Source of the DNA: Leptospiraceae bacterium
GTDB lineage: Bacteria > Spirochaetota > Leptospiria > Turneriellales > Turneriellaceae
Assembly: GCA_016788945.1 (NCBI GenBank)
Contig: JAEUSA010000383.1
Coordinates: 1-8,227 of the forward strand
Length of the DNA: 8,227 bases
Direction of reading: 5' to 3'
Part shown: positions 1 to 6,446 of the stretch, one piece after another
Layout: each line of letters begins with the position of its first letter
Numbering within the stretch: the stretch's first letter is position 1
Notes under the pieces: generated by a model
Database searches by the model: none
What the model was told of the DNA's origin: nothing
The model's input: the letters and a program-made list of their open reading frames with translations, nothing else
Program-made: the position numbers and the translations under genes

Positions 1-99
1 GAACCTGTGGGCTCCGAGCCCGTCGGCACAAATCTAAAATCCCATTAGCATTTTTTTGAAAAAATAGAAAAAAGTGAAACTCTTTTTTTTGCCTTTCGA

Positions 100-126
100 T
101 TAAGTAAAATTTTTATCCGCCGACAT
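100..126 (+). promoter_or_regulatory. candidate sigma-28 (FliA-type) promoter of flaB
   Basis: The sequence TTAAGTAA, then 11 bp, then GCCGACAT resembles the flagellar sigma-28 consensus TAAAGTTT-N11-GCCGATAA. The spacing is exact; I count 5/8 matches in the -35 part and 6/8 in the -10 part. Transcription would start near 133 and leave a 5' UTR of about 100 nt. A/T-tract DNA lies just upstream: seven T at 51-57, A runs at 59-73 and eight T at 83-90. It could act as an UP-like or curved element. Sigma-28 control of flagellin genes is established in many bacteria; here it is inferred from the motif only. Confidence 0.5.
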
Positions 127-168
127 TAATGGTAAGACTGGGCGGCTCCTTTGCACAGCACTGGGGCG

Positions 169-187
169 GCGAGACATGAGGTCTCGC
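169..187 (+). other. hairpin in the flaB 5' UTR
   Basis: GCGAGAC (169-175) pairs perfectly with GTCTCGC (181-187) around a 5-nt loop. It lies in the predicted flaB leader about 40 nt before the Shine-Dalgarno. A small GCG-CTT-CGCG fold-back follows at 186-195. There is no T run, so it is not a terminator. It may stabilise the abundant flagellin mRNA or modulate its translation, but that role is inference. Confidence 0.4.
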
Positions 188-225
188 GCTTCGCGTAAAT
201 GAAGCCCGGGCAAAACAAGTTTCAC

Positions 226-230
226 GGAGG
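226..230 (+). promoter_or_regulatory. strong ribosome binding site of flaB
   Basis: GGAGG sits 6 nt before the ATG at 237. It is one of the two strongest Shine-Dalgarno sequences in the window and fits a highly expressed flagellar filament gene. It fixes the flaB start. Confidence 0.85.
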
Positions 231-236
231 AAACAG

Positions 237-1085
237 ATGATTATCAATCACAATATGTCTGCGATCAACACGCACCGCGTGTTGAAGTTCCAGAACTGGT
301 ATCTGGATAAGGACATGGAAAAACTGTCGAGCGGTATGCGAATCAACCGCGGCGGCGACGATGCCTCAGGCCTCGCGGTTTCTGAAAAGATGCGTACACA
401 GGTTCATGGCCTGCGTCGTGCTGAGCAGAACACCGAAGACGGAATGAGCTTCATCCAAACCACCGAAGGTTATCTGCAGGAAACCGGCGAACTCGTTCAG
501 CGCATCCGTGTACTTGCTGTCCAGGCTGCAAACGGTATCTATACTGACGAAGACCGCCAGCAGATTCAGGTGGAAATCTCTGAACTCATCGACGAGATCG
601 ATCGTATCGCATCTCAGGCCGAGTTCAACAAGATGAAGCTTCTGACAGGTTCATTCGCACGTCTGAACCCGACTGCTTCTATGTGGTTCCACATGGGCGC
701 CAATATGCACCAGCGCGAGCGCGTGTTCATCGAAACGATGACCTCAGCAGCGTTGAAACTGAGAAACCCGACTGTACTGACGTTCATCTCGATCTCTACA
801 CCGGGCAAAGCGAACTCAGTAATCGGTCTTTCTGATGAAGCACTCCGCATCATCAGCAAGCAGCGTGCTGACCTTGGCGCGTATTACAACCGCCTCGAAC
901 ATGCAGCGAAGGGCCTCATGAACGCCTACGAGAACATCCAGGCTTCAGAAAGCCGCATCCGCGATACAGACATGGCAGAAACTATGTCGAGCTACACACG
1001 CTACCAGATCCTCACTCAGGCTGGCACAGCGATGCTCGCACAGGCGAACCAGCGTCCGCAGAGCGTACTGCAGCTGCTCCGCTAA
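237..1085 (+). CDS. flaB: periplasmic flagellar filament core protein (flagellin FlaB)
   Basis: This is a class B flagellin, the core subunit of the spirochaete endoflagellum, which lies in the periplasm. It is exported by the flagellar type III apparatus, so it has no signal peptide. The 282-residue length is typical of Leptospira FlaB. The N-terminal D0/D1 helical region starts with [14 protein letters not shown] and includes the conserved [20 protein letters not shown] block (about residues 31-50) and [19 protein letters not shown]. The C-terminal D1/D0 region contains [29 protein letters not shown] and the terminal [13 protein letters not shown]. The middle (about 140-195) is short, as in spirochaete flagellins that lack outer D2/D3 domains. 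The start is set by GGAGG 6 nt upstream. A candidate sigma-28 promoter precedes the gene and a strong terminator follows, so it is probably monocistronic. Spirochaetes commonly carry several flaB paralogues, and which one this is cannot be told here. Confidence 0.97.
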   Translation: MIINHNMSAINTHRVLKFQNWYLDKDMEKLSSGMRINRGGDDASGLAVSEKMRTQVHGLRRAEQNTEDGMSFIQTTEGYLQETGELVQRIRVLAVQAANGIYTDEDRQQIQVEISELIDEIDRIASQAEFNKMKLLTGSFARLNPTASMWFHMGANMHQRERVFIETMTSAALKLRNPTVLTFISISTPGKANSVIGLSDEALRIISKQRADLGAYYNRLEHAAKGLMNAYENIQASESRIRDTDMAETMSSYTRYQILTQAGTAMLAQANQRPQSVLQLLR

Positions 1086-1102
1086 TAGCGGAGGTCCTCA
1101 AC

Positions 1103-1172
1103 CCCAACCTCCCGCGAGGGAGGTTGGGTACTTCTGATTACGCTGCGGCTTACGCAGTCTAATGAGAAGTAC
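1103..1172 (+). other. two tandem RNA hairpins downstream of flaB
   Basis: Hairpin 1 pairs CCCAACCTCCC (1103-1113) with GGGAGGTTGGG (1118-1128): 11 perfect base pairs closed by a GCGA (GNRA) tetraloop. Hairpin 2 follows directly. Its outer stem is GTACTTCT (1128-1135) with AGAAGTAC (1165-1172), then ATTA/TAAT, and an inner stem CTGCG (1143-1147) with CGCAG (1153-1157). Neither is followed by a T run, so these are not simple terminators. They lie between the flaB stop codon and the intrinsic terminator at 1190-1219, so they should form the 3' UTR of the flagellin mRNA. An mRNA-stabilising role or a 3'-derived small RNA is possible but inferred. Confidence 0.6.
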
Positions 1173-1189
1173 ATCGCCGTACGACTCTG

Positions 1190-1219
1190 AACCACAACCG
1201 CGAGGTTGTGGTTTTTTTT
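1190..1219 (+). terminator. intrinsic terminator of flaB
   Basis: AACCACAACC (1190-1199) pairs perfectly with GGTTGTGGTT (1204-1213) around a GCGA tetraloop, and the T run continues to 1219. This is a 10-bp stem with a classical U tract on the plus strand. On the minus strand no T run follows the hairpin, so it would not efficiently end the convergent lipoprotein transcript. Confidence 0.92.
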
Positions 1220-1238
1220 GGTTCTGTTCGCTTCCGTT

Positions 1239-1634
1239 TTACCGCGCATCGACGGCACTTCTCGTATCCCAATAGAGATCCATCAACGACCGGTAACAGC
1301 GGTCATACTTGCTGAGTTCACTCCGCTGCAACGAATCAGCCCCCGCCTCGATTCTATCGATGCGATTCATAAGTTCTGATTTGAATGACGAAAGATTCCT
1401 GCCCTTCGCAAGCACCTGCGCGCGCGGTTCGAGAGCGCAGCATTTCGTTTCGCGGACCTTACGGTCGTAGTCGATATGCCACCCGATGGCGCTGCGTAGT
1501 TTGGCGTCATAGCCGGGAAAATCGGTTCGGGCAAGGCAAGCAGATATCTCTTCAGCGTTCAGATTTCTGCTTGCACAACCGGTAGCCGCGACGACGAACA
1601 CGAAAAGCAGAAATACTGGAAAATATGATTTCAC
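1239..1634 (-). CDS. small predicted lipoprotein, unknown function
   Basis: The reading frame can be opened at an ATG at 1691, but the best start is the GTG at 1634. It is preceded by GGGGG 7 nt upstream and gives an ideal signal sequence, (M)KSYFPVFLLFVFVVAATG followed by Cys20. The preceding residues A-T-G fit a relaxed, spirochaete-type lipobox. The product is 131 residues before processing and should be a lipid-anchored envelope protein. After the lipidated cysteine there are four more cysteines (one in ACL, two in KCC, one in RCY), which could form disulfides in the periplasm. The rest is charged and probably helical. I recognise no domain. The gene lies 43 bp after the 1678-2385 gene on the same strand, so they are probably co-transcribed. 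It converges on flaB across the hairpin region 1103-1219. Confidence 0.75.
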   Translation of the reverse strand: MKSYFPVFLLFVFVVAATGCASRNLNAEEISACLARTDFPGYDAKLRSAIGWHIDYDRKVRETKCCALEPRAQVLAKGRNLSSFKSELMNRIDRIEAGADSLQRSELSKYDRCYRSLMDLYWDTRSAVDAR

Positions 1635-1677
1635 ATTTTTTCCCCCGCTACCGCAGAGGTAAGAAGACCTATGTGGC

Positions 1678-2385
1678 TTATTCCATGCCATAGAGCTCTA
1701 CCGCACCCAAATGCGGCCCGGCAACTTCGTATTTACCGGGCTCCAGCAGCTGCGCCGTTTCGGCGATGGTCTGCGGCAGTGCCCGGCATTTTGTGCGGTC
1801 GTTCTCTTTTTCTGTCACGGGCTCGGGAATATGGACAAGGATCTTCTTCGTATCAGGGTTCTTTTCCGTTTCTTGAAGAATGAGACCCGCGTATTCTCTG
1901 CAGGCGCCAGTGCTATTGCCGTAGCGAACTGCGGTCGCCCGCATGATCGCCGATTTTGCAATTTCAAAGCGAAACATACCTTTCTCGTTGGGGACTTGGA
2001 TTTTATTTTTTATCGGAAAGTTACGCACAACGCTGCCTTGCCGAACACCGAAGACTTTCCATTCTCCTTTCGTGAGCGGCCCGACGAGAGTCCTGCGGCT
2101 AATCCGCATCTGGCAGTGTGAAAACAGCTGCTTTTCCGGCGGCAAGCGTGTATCGACCCCCTTTTTTTCTGGTTCGAATTGAATCTGCTTCCACGCCGGC
2201 TCTAAATGCCAGCGCAAGGGATATGGTAAATCTTGTGTGTCTATCTTGCGGCAGATTGCGCCTTCGCTGAATGTCAGGGTGACCAATTCTACAAAGCTAT
2301 CGTGTTCAACACGCAGTTTGACGTCTTCGGCAAAGAGCGCCACTGTAGTTAGAGCAATAATGAACAGGCGGCTTATCATGCGCAT
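1678..2385 (-). CDS. exported protein of unknown function with four cysteines
   Basis: The 235-residue product begins with a clear signal peptide, MRMISRLFIIALTTVALFA, with probable cleavage before EDVKLRVEH. A periplasmic or surface location is therefore likely; no lipobox is visible. The mature part looks mixed alpha/beta and contains four cysteines (AIC, SHC, GAC, TKC). I do not recognise a family. Starting at the second Met (codon 3, 2379) would also leave a good signal peptide. Neither start has a recognisable Shine-Dalgarno. The gene is divergent from the histidine kinase gene, with a 170-bp shared intergenic region, and is probably the first gene of a two-gene unit with the downstream lipoprotein. 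I found no convincing promoter for it. Confidence 0.75.
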   Translation of the reverse strand: MRMISRLFIIALTTVALFAEDVKLRVEHDSFVELVTLTFSEGAICRKIDTQDLPYPLRWHLEPAWKQIQFEPEKKGVDTRLPPEKQLFSHCQMRISRRTLVGPLTKGEWKVFGVRQGSVVRNFPIKNKIQVPNEKGMFRFEIAKSAIMRATAVRYGNSTGACREYAGLILQETEKNPDTKKILVHIPEPVTEKENDRTKCRALPQTIAETAQLLEPGKYEVAGPHLGAVELYGME

Positions 2386-2517
2386 TAGACGCTTACGGAA
2401 CAGATTCGGTTCTTATCTTTGTTTCGACTTGAGCTACAACCATTTTACAAAATTCCACGCGGACCGCAGCCTTTGTAATTTACTGCTCCGCTCCTGCACA
2501 ATTATCCCTTTTTGTCC

Positions 2518-2542
2518 TTGTCAATACGGCAGACTGCGGCAG
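2518..2542 (-). promoter_or_regulatory. regulatory-site candidate, inverted copy of the outer-membrane protein promoter motif
   Basis: Read on the minus strand, 2537 to 2518 is GCAGTCTGCCGTATTGACAA, identical over all 20 bases to 4973-4992 upstream of the outer-membrane protein gene. The half-site ATACGGCAG (plus strand 2524-2532) is intact. The second half-site (2534-2542) is degenerate, pairing at 6 of 9 positions. The site ends 13 bp before the kinase start codon, where a bound protein could block the kinase-regulator operon. The TTGACA it contains points towards the divergent gene, but no -10-like hexamer lies 16-18 bp further along that strand. The conserved sequence is therefore better explained as a protein-binding site than as a promoter. 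Confidence 0.6.
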
Positions 2543-2555
2543 AATCAGGCGATAA

Positions 2556-4325
2556 ATGGGTCTTCTTCGCCTGTTCTCACTGCTGATCTTAGCTTCGCTC
2601 TCCCCCGCCTTAGCGGCCGATTGTCTCTTGCTGAATCAGTCTCAGCCTAATCGTTTTGCCGGCGACTACCTCGAGTACGCTGAAATCTCCGCCATTCCGG
2701 TACGGGCCGAACTCACGCCTGCGACAGATCGCGTGTTCAAAAAAATACCGGATCCATTTGCCAGCTTCGGCTATACGGAGAAAAATTATCTGCTGCGCTT
2801 CAGGCTCTGCACAGAAGAAAGTACAGCGAAAGTCATCGTACAGATCAAAGGCCTGTATCCCGAGGCTCAAGCTTGGTTTCTTCCAGATACCTGTGCGGCA
2901 AAAACGCCACCGTGCAAGGTTGTCCATGCGACCCGAATGGATGCGCACCGCGATGCTCTGTTTACTTTTGATAAACCGCTGGTGGGTCATGGCTCGGTGT
3001 ACATCGCGGCGATGCCACCGGGTTCGCGCCGTTTTCCCGTACACGTATTCTTGCCAGAAGCTTTCGTGCAATCAGAGCAGAAGTTCTTCTGGTACACCGG
3101 TCTGTTTTTTGGCGCCCTCGCGGCGATTCTGCTCTATAACGCCGCGCTGTTTCTGGCATTGCGCGAGCGCATCAATCTGTATTACGCACTTTATCTATTG
3201 TTATTTGTCGGCCTGTTTCTGACCCTCGAACGCATTCCCGAAGATACGTTCGGCCATTCGGCGAGACCGATGTACCTTTTTTTCCGCTCAGCGATTTTTC
3301 CGCTGATGCTGATACCCTTTGCGTTGTTCAACCGCGAGTTTCTCCAGACGCGTCTTTCTCTGTGGCAAAACCGTTTCTGGACGTTGCTCATAACTGCCGA
3401 CGTCATACTCATCGTTTTGAATACTTTTATTGCATACCGCAACATGATGGTGTACAATTTGTGGGTGGTCGTCATCCACTGCTCTTTCGCACTCGCCGTC
3501 ACACTGCAAGCAGCTTGGGGCGGATTTACTCCGGCACGAATCATGCTCGCAGGCTGGGTGCTCTTTCTGATCTCGGCGATTCTGAGTTCACTGCACCTGA
3601 TGGGCCGATTTTCCGTGGGTTTTAATGATTATTTTCCCCACTTCATGAAATTCGGTGCCGTGGCCGAGAACCTGCTGTTTACGGCCGCGCTCGGTGTGCG
3701 CGTCCGTTTTTTCAAGAAACAAGCCAGCGAATTCGCGGCGCGGCTGACGCGCGAGCGCGAAAATCTAGCCGCAGACCTGCACGATGTATTAGGTTCTGAA
3801 TTCGGTGAAATGCAGCTCCGGTTGCACCGCGCACAGGTGAGCAGAGAAGTGCGTGACTGGTTCGCGGCGCGCGCCCGCAATATAGGCAGCCGTATCCGCG
3901 ACATGGTTTTTTTGCTGCAGAGCGACCTGAGTTCGGCAACGATCACCGAAGAAATGCATTCGACTCTCGCCATGCTCTCGGGCATTGAAGGGCTTAAAAT
4001 CGAAACGCAGATTGATTCTGAAATCCAACGCAGCGACCCCTTTTTGTTGCTCGACGCATTGCGCATTTTACAGGAATGGAGCGGCAACTGCCTGAAATAC
4101 GGCAAACCGACCGAAATGAAGATCAGTCTGAGAAAGCGGAATAACAAAGTTCGGCTGGTGATTGTATCAAATGGCAAGGCATTCCGCTGGAACGGCCGCA
4201 GCGTTCTTAACGGTGCAGGTTTGCCGGGAATAATAAACAGGGCTTCGCGCCGTCAGGGACGCGCACGCTCGCTCGTTAACCGATCTGGGTTTACGCTGTT
4301 TCTATGCGTGCTTCGCGAAAAATAG
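2556..4325 (+). CDS. 7TMR-DISM sensor histidine kinase (HisKA_3 type)
   Basis: This is a membrane sensor kinase of 589 residues. After a signal peptide (MGLLRLFSLLILASLSPALA) comes a periplasmic domain of about 150 residues, matching the 7TMR-DISMED2 position. A seven-helix 7TM-DISM block follows from about 178 to 385, containing YTGLFFGALAAILLYNAALF and a NDYFPHFMKFG loop. The dimerisation helix contains RERENLAADLHDVLGSEF with the predicted phospho-acceptor His409. The GHKL ATPase part has an N-box-like EWSGNCLKYG (Asn511) and a G2-like GAGLPGI (553-559). Two positions depart from the norm. The G1 box reads SNGKAF with Ser538 where Asp usually contacts adenine. The HDxxxQ phosphatase motif has Ser414 instead of Gln/His. 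The gene overlaps no neighbour, has only a weak AGG before its ATG, and is followed 3 bp later by its response regulator. Confidence 0.92.
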   Translation: MGLLRLFSLLILASLSPALAADCLLLNQSQPNRFAGDYLEYAEISAIPVRAELTPATDRVFKKIPDPFASFGYTEKNYLLRFRLCTEESTAKVIVQIKGLYPEAQAWFLPDTCAAKTPPCKVVHATRMDAHRDALFTFDKPLVGHGSVYIAAMPPGSRRFPVHVFLPEAFVQSEQKFFWYTGLFFGALAAILLYNAALFLALRERINLYYALYLLLFVGLFLTLERIPEDTFGHSARPMYLFFRSAIFPLMLIPFALFNREFLQTRLSLWQNRFWTLLITADVILIVLNTFIAYRNMMVYNLWVVVIHCSFALAVTLQAAWGGFTPARIMLAGWVLFLISAILSSLHLMGRFSVGFNDYFPHFMKFGAVAENLLFTAALGVRVRFFKKQASEFAARLTRERENLAADLHDVLGSEFGEMQLRLHRAQVSREVRDWFAARARNIGSRIRDMVFLLQSDLSSATITEEMHSTLAMLSGIEGLKIETQIDSEIQRSDPFLLLDALRILQEWSGNCLKYGKPTEMKISLRKRNNKVRLVIVSNGKAFRWNGRSVLNGAGLPGIINRASRRQGRARSLVNRSGFTLFLCVLREK

Positions 4326-4328
4326 CAA

Positions 4329-4964
4329 ATGGATCGGCAGAAAATCAATGTCATCATCGTCGAAGATAATCCCGGTACGATTGAGTATCTCCGAGATCTC
4401 ATTAGCGGCAGCGATGCGCTCGCAGTGCATAAGGTATTTGACTCGGCAGAAAAAGCGCTCCCCGAACTAAATCATCCCGAAGCATTGTGGCTCATCGATG
4501 TGCGCCTGCCGCGCATGCCCGGAACCGAACTCGTCGCCCGCTTGCGCACGCAGCATGCCAGCGTGAAACTGTGCTGTTATACAGCCATTGAAGATCCTCA
4601 CGTAATTACCGAAGCCATCATCGCTGGTGCCAATGGTTATATCATCAAAGATACCGCGCCTGACCTGCTTCTACTCGAACTCGAGACAGTGGCGCGCGGC
4701 GGCACAACTTTGACTCCACGCGTGGCGCAGAAAATTTTTCAGCGCCTCGCCACCACGAGCCGGGAAAACTCTCCGCTGGCGACAATGGAAACCCGGGTTC
4801 TCGAACGAATGGCGAGCGGCTATACCTATACGCAGATCGCCGATGAGCTGCAGATCGCGCCGGGCACCGCCCGCAAGCACATAGAAAATATCTATCTGAA
4901 GCTGCGCGTGCATTCAAAGGCCGAGGCAATCAGAAAATCGCGCGAAAGCGGCTGGCTGAATTGA
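4329..4964 (+). CDS. NarL/FixJ-family response regulator
   Basis: This 211-residue DNA-binding response regulator is the probable partner of the kinase encoded 3 bp upstream. The receiver domain (about 6-125) has the acidic pair Glu12-Asp13, phospho-acceptor Asp57 in LIDVRLPRMPG, switch residue Thr85 in YTAIED, and Lys107 in YIIKDT. All residues for phosphorylation are present. The C-terminal LuxR-type helix-turn-helix (about 145-208) shows ETRVLERMASGYTYTQIADE, APGTARKHIENIYLKL and VHSKAEAIRK. No Shine-Dalgarno precedes the ATG, so translation is probably coupled to the end of the kinase gene. Likely targets are the matching motifs upstream of the kinase gene and of the outer-membrane protein gene; this is inferred from position and motif shape. 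Confidence 0.95.
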   Translation: MDRQKINVIIVEDNPGTIEYLRDLISGSDALAVHKVFDSAEKALPELNHPEALWLIDVRLPRMPGTELVARLRTQHASVKLCCYTAIEDPHVITEAIIAGANGYIIKDTAPDLLLLELETVARGGTTLTPRVAQKIFQRLATTSRENSPLATMETRVLERMASGYTYTQIADELQIAPGTARKHIENIYLKLRVHSKAEAIRKSRESGWLN

Positions 4965-4967
4965 TCT

Positions 4968-4986
4968 ATACGGCAGTCTGCCGTAT
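4968..4986. promoter_or_regulatory. perfect 19-bp inverted repeat, likely operator at the outer-membrane protein promoter
   Basis: ATACGGCAG-T-CTGCCGTAT is a perfect inverted repeat with 9-bp arms and a 1-nt centre. It can be read as TACGGCA-N3-TGCCGTA, the TAC...GTA heptamer arrangement common for NarL/FixJ-type regulators. It starts 3 bp after the regulator stop codon and its last base is the first base of the TTGACA -35 box. If transcription starts near 5021 the centre is around -44, a typical position for an activator overlapping -35. There is no T run, so it is unlikely to be a terminator. Most of it (4973-4986) lies inside the 20-bp sequence repeated before the kinase gene. Confidence 0.7.
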
Positions 4987-5014
4987 TGACAAAGTGGAAA
5001 AAATGCGCTTAAAT
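4986..5014 (+). promoter_or_regulatory. sigma-70-type promoter of the outer-membrane protein gene, probably leaderless
   Basis: A perfect -35 box TTGACA (4986-4991), a 17-bp spacer and TTAAAT (5009-5014, 4/6 match to TATAAT) form a good housekeeping promoter. The -10 hexamer ends only 7 bp before the ATG at 5022, so transcription should start at or within a base or two of the start codon. No Shine-Dalgarno is visible. The mRNA would then be leaderless. The -35 box is also part of the 20-bp motif shared with the kinase upstream region, so part of its match to consensus may reflect protein binding. Confidence 0.6.
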
Positions 5015-5021
5015 TGCGGCC

Positions 5022-6431
5022 ATGAAAAACAAACTGCTGTTAACCGGCTTCTTGCTCACCGCGGGTTCGTTCTCCATTTATGCTGACGACCCCTGCGTCA
5101 GTTCACAGGCGCCGGGTTATTGCTCGAGCCGTATCGTCGATTCTTCGGTGAATGAAGCACGCGAGACCACCGACCGTGCGATGGCACTGCCGAACCGTCT
5201 CTCAGAGAATGATTTTAACGCGATCAACAATCCCAGCCACTTGATGAACCATGGCACTGCCTACCTTGAAGGTTGGACGGCGCAGCAGTATGCTTGGGGC
5301 GGCGCGACAATTCCGTTACCGATCGACAACATGAAGCTTGGTGTATTCATCCGGCGCCCGGTTTCAGACAGGCACCCGATCTTCAATACATTTATTAATC
5401 CTGCTTTGATCGGCACGGCTGCGGCGGTCAGCGATGATACCGCGCGCATCAAATACAATACGAATGCCGTGCCGTACATGACGCAGCTTGGCATGCTGAA
5501 TACCGGCGCGCCGGCACGCGGTCTCGGCAACGTCGACGCGTTTCTCGGCATGTCGCTCGGACAATCGCTCAACATCGGCCTGCGCGTCGGTTACATGAGT
5601 GCCAGCAAAAAAGATACCGACAACACTGCCACGGGTACAACCTTTCAGCGCAACGAATCGGCGATTCAGGAGCCATCGGTGGGTCTCGGTGTGCAGATAA
5701 AAAATCTCGGTCCCGGTTACCTCGACGTTGCAGGGTCATTCTCGCTGCCATCGGCAAAATGGGATGCCGCCACCGCAACGAACACCTACTCCGCAAAAAA
5801 TAAATTTGCCTACATGGCGAATGTGCTCGTCCGTTATGTTACTCCGATCGGCCAAAACAAGCTGATCGTTGCCGCTGTTGCGGATTTTTATAATATCCCG
5901 ATGGAAATGACCGACTCGAATGCCGCGGGCTCACAAAAGCGGATTTCCACTGCAAACTATACGTCGTTCAGCATCGATGCGGCATTCTGGCAGACGATCA
6001 CTGACACGAAGCTGAAAGTCATCTATAGTACAGGTTTTGGTTACCTGACACAGGGATATGCCCTGAAAACCGATGCGGTTTCAGGCACCGGTGGACCCGA
6101 CACCCTCACCACCAGCGTCGACAGCCAATACCGTGCAACGCATGCGTACATACCCCTCGGTGTCGCCATCGAGCACCAGACACTCGAGACTCTCAAAACA
6201 CGATTCGGGGTCCGCAAGAATGTTTTCGCGCCGAAAACCACCGAGACGACTGCCGGCGGTACAGTAACCAAAGAGTCGTCAAGCCAGTTCGCGGTTGACG
6301 AAGAATTGATGGTCGCTTTGGGGCTCGGCTGGACACCGGCGGCAAAGGTGAATATTGATCTGGCTATGAATGCAAATGCTTTCAAGCTCGATTCATTCTT
6401 CACCGCAATTTCAGCACGTTACCACTATTAA
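5022..6431 (+). CDS. outer-membrane beta-barrel protein, porin/FadL-like architecture
   Basis: The 469-residue product has a signal peptide, MKNKLLLTGFLLTAGSFSIYA, with probable cleavage before DDPC. It ends in an aromatic beta-strand signature (ISARYHY, C-terminal Tyr) typical of outer-membrane barrels. Between them are many alternating amphipathic strands separated by Gly/Asn/Thr-rich turns, for example LNIGLRVGYMSAS, FAYMANVLVRYVTPIG and VNIDLAMNANAFKL. The segment ENDFNAINNPSHL followed by AWGGATIPL resembles the N-terminal region of OmpP1/FadL-like barrels, where an NPA motif is common, but I am not sure of the family. Two cysteines near the mature N terminus (Cys25, Cys34) may form a disulfide. 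It lies downstream of a two-component system and a palindromic operator, and 15 bp upstream of the FecR-domain gene, so the two are probably one operon. A transport or adhesion role is possible; the substrate is unknown. Confidence 0.8.
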   Translation: MKNKLLLTGFLLTAGSFSIYADDPCVSSQAPGYCSSRIVDSSVNEARETTDRAMALPNRLSENDFNAINNPSHLMNHGTAYLEGWTAQQYAWGGATIPLPIDNMKLGVFIRRPVSDRHPIFNTFINPALIGTAAAVSDDTARIKYNTNAVPYMTQLGMLNTGAPARGLGNVDAFLGMSLGQSLNIGLRVGYMSASKKDTDNTATGTTFQRNESAIQEPSVGLGVQIKNLGPGYLDVAGSFSLPSAKWDAATATNTYSAKNKFAYMANVLVRYVTPIGQNKLIVAAVADFYNIPMEMTDSNAAGSQKRISTANYTSFSIDAAFWQTITDTKLKVIYSTGFGYLTQGYALKTDAVSGTGGPDTLTTSVDSQYRATHAYIPLGVAIEHQTLETLKTRFGVRKNVFAPKTTETTAGGTVTKESSSQFAVDEELMVALGLGWTPAAKVNIDLAMNANAFKLDSFFTAISARYHY

Positions 6432-6446
6432 GCGGAGGGCCGGCAG

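Noticed and set aside
9..21. GGGCTC-C-GAGCCC as the terminator of an upstream gene
   Set aside because: The arms are separated by one base and the next T run is about 30 bp away, so it does not fit an intrinsic terminator. It may be a chance palindrome or the edge of a feature outside the window.
1190..1219. flaB terminator acting in both directions for the convergent lipoprotein gene
   Set aside because: On the minus strand the hairpin is followed by CAGAGT rather than a T run, so only plus-strand termination is supported.
1635..1691. Upstream ATG start (1691) for the lipoprotein gene
   Set aside because: It would overlap the end of the neighbouring gene and put a polar 19-residue stretch before the signal sequence. 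The GTG at 1634 has GGGGG 7 nt upstream and gives an ideal lipoprotein signal peptide.
2496..2524. TTGACA on the minus strand as a promoter for the 1678-2385 gene
   Set aside because: No acceptable -10 hexamer lies 16-18 bp downstream on that strand; the nearest TAATTG is at 14 bp. The conserved TTGACAA is more likely part of a binding site.
4097..4104. Single half-sites of the operator motif at 4097-4104, 5470-5476 and 1917-1923
   Set aside because: Only 7-8 bases match, all inside coding regions and without a second arm, which is expected by chance in 8 kb.
3629..4177. 182-codon open frame on the minus strand inside the kinase gene
   Set aside because: It lies wholly within a gene with clear domain matches, its translation is Ser/Arg-rich with no recognisable feature, and it is best explained as an antisense shadow.
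4968..4986. Inverted repeat as the terminator of the kinase-regulator operon
   Set aside because: It has a 1-nt centre and no T run, and it abuts a consensus -35 box and shares sequence with the kinase upstream region, so an operator role is more likely.
6041..6403. 120-codon minus-strand frame inside the outer-membrane protein gene
   Set aside because: The plus-strand frame has a signal peptide, a barrel-like pattern and a terminal aromatic residue. The antisense frame has no supporting feature.
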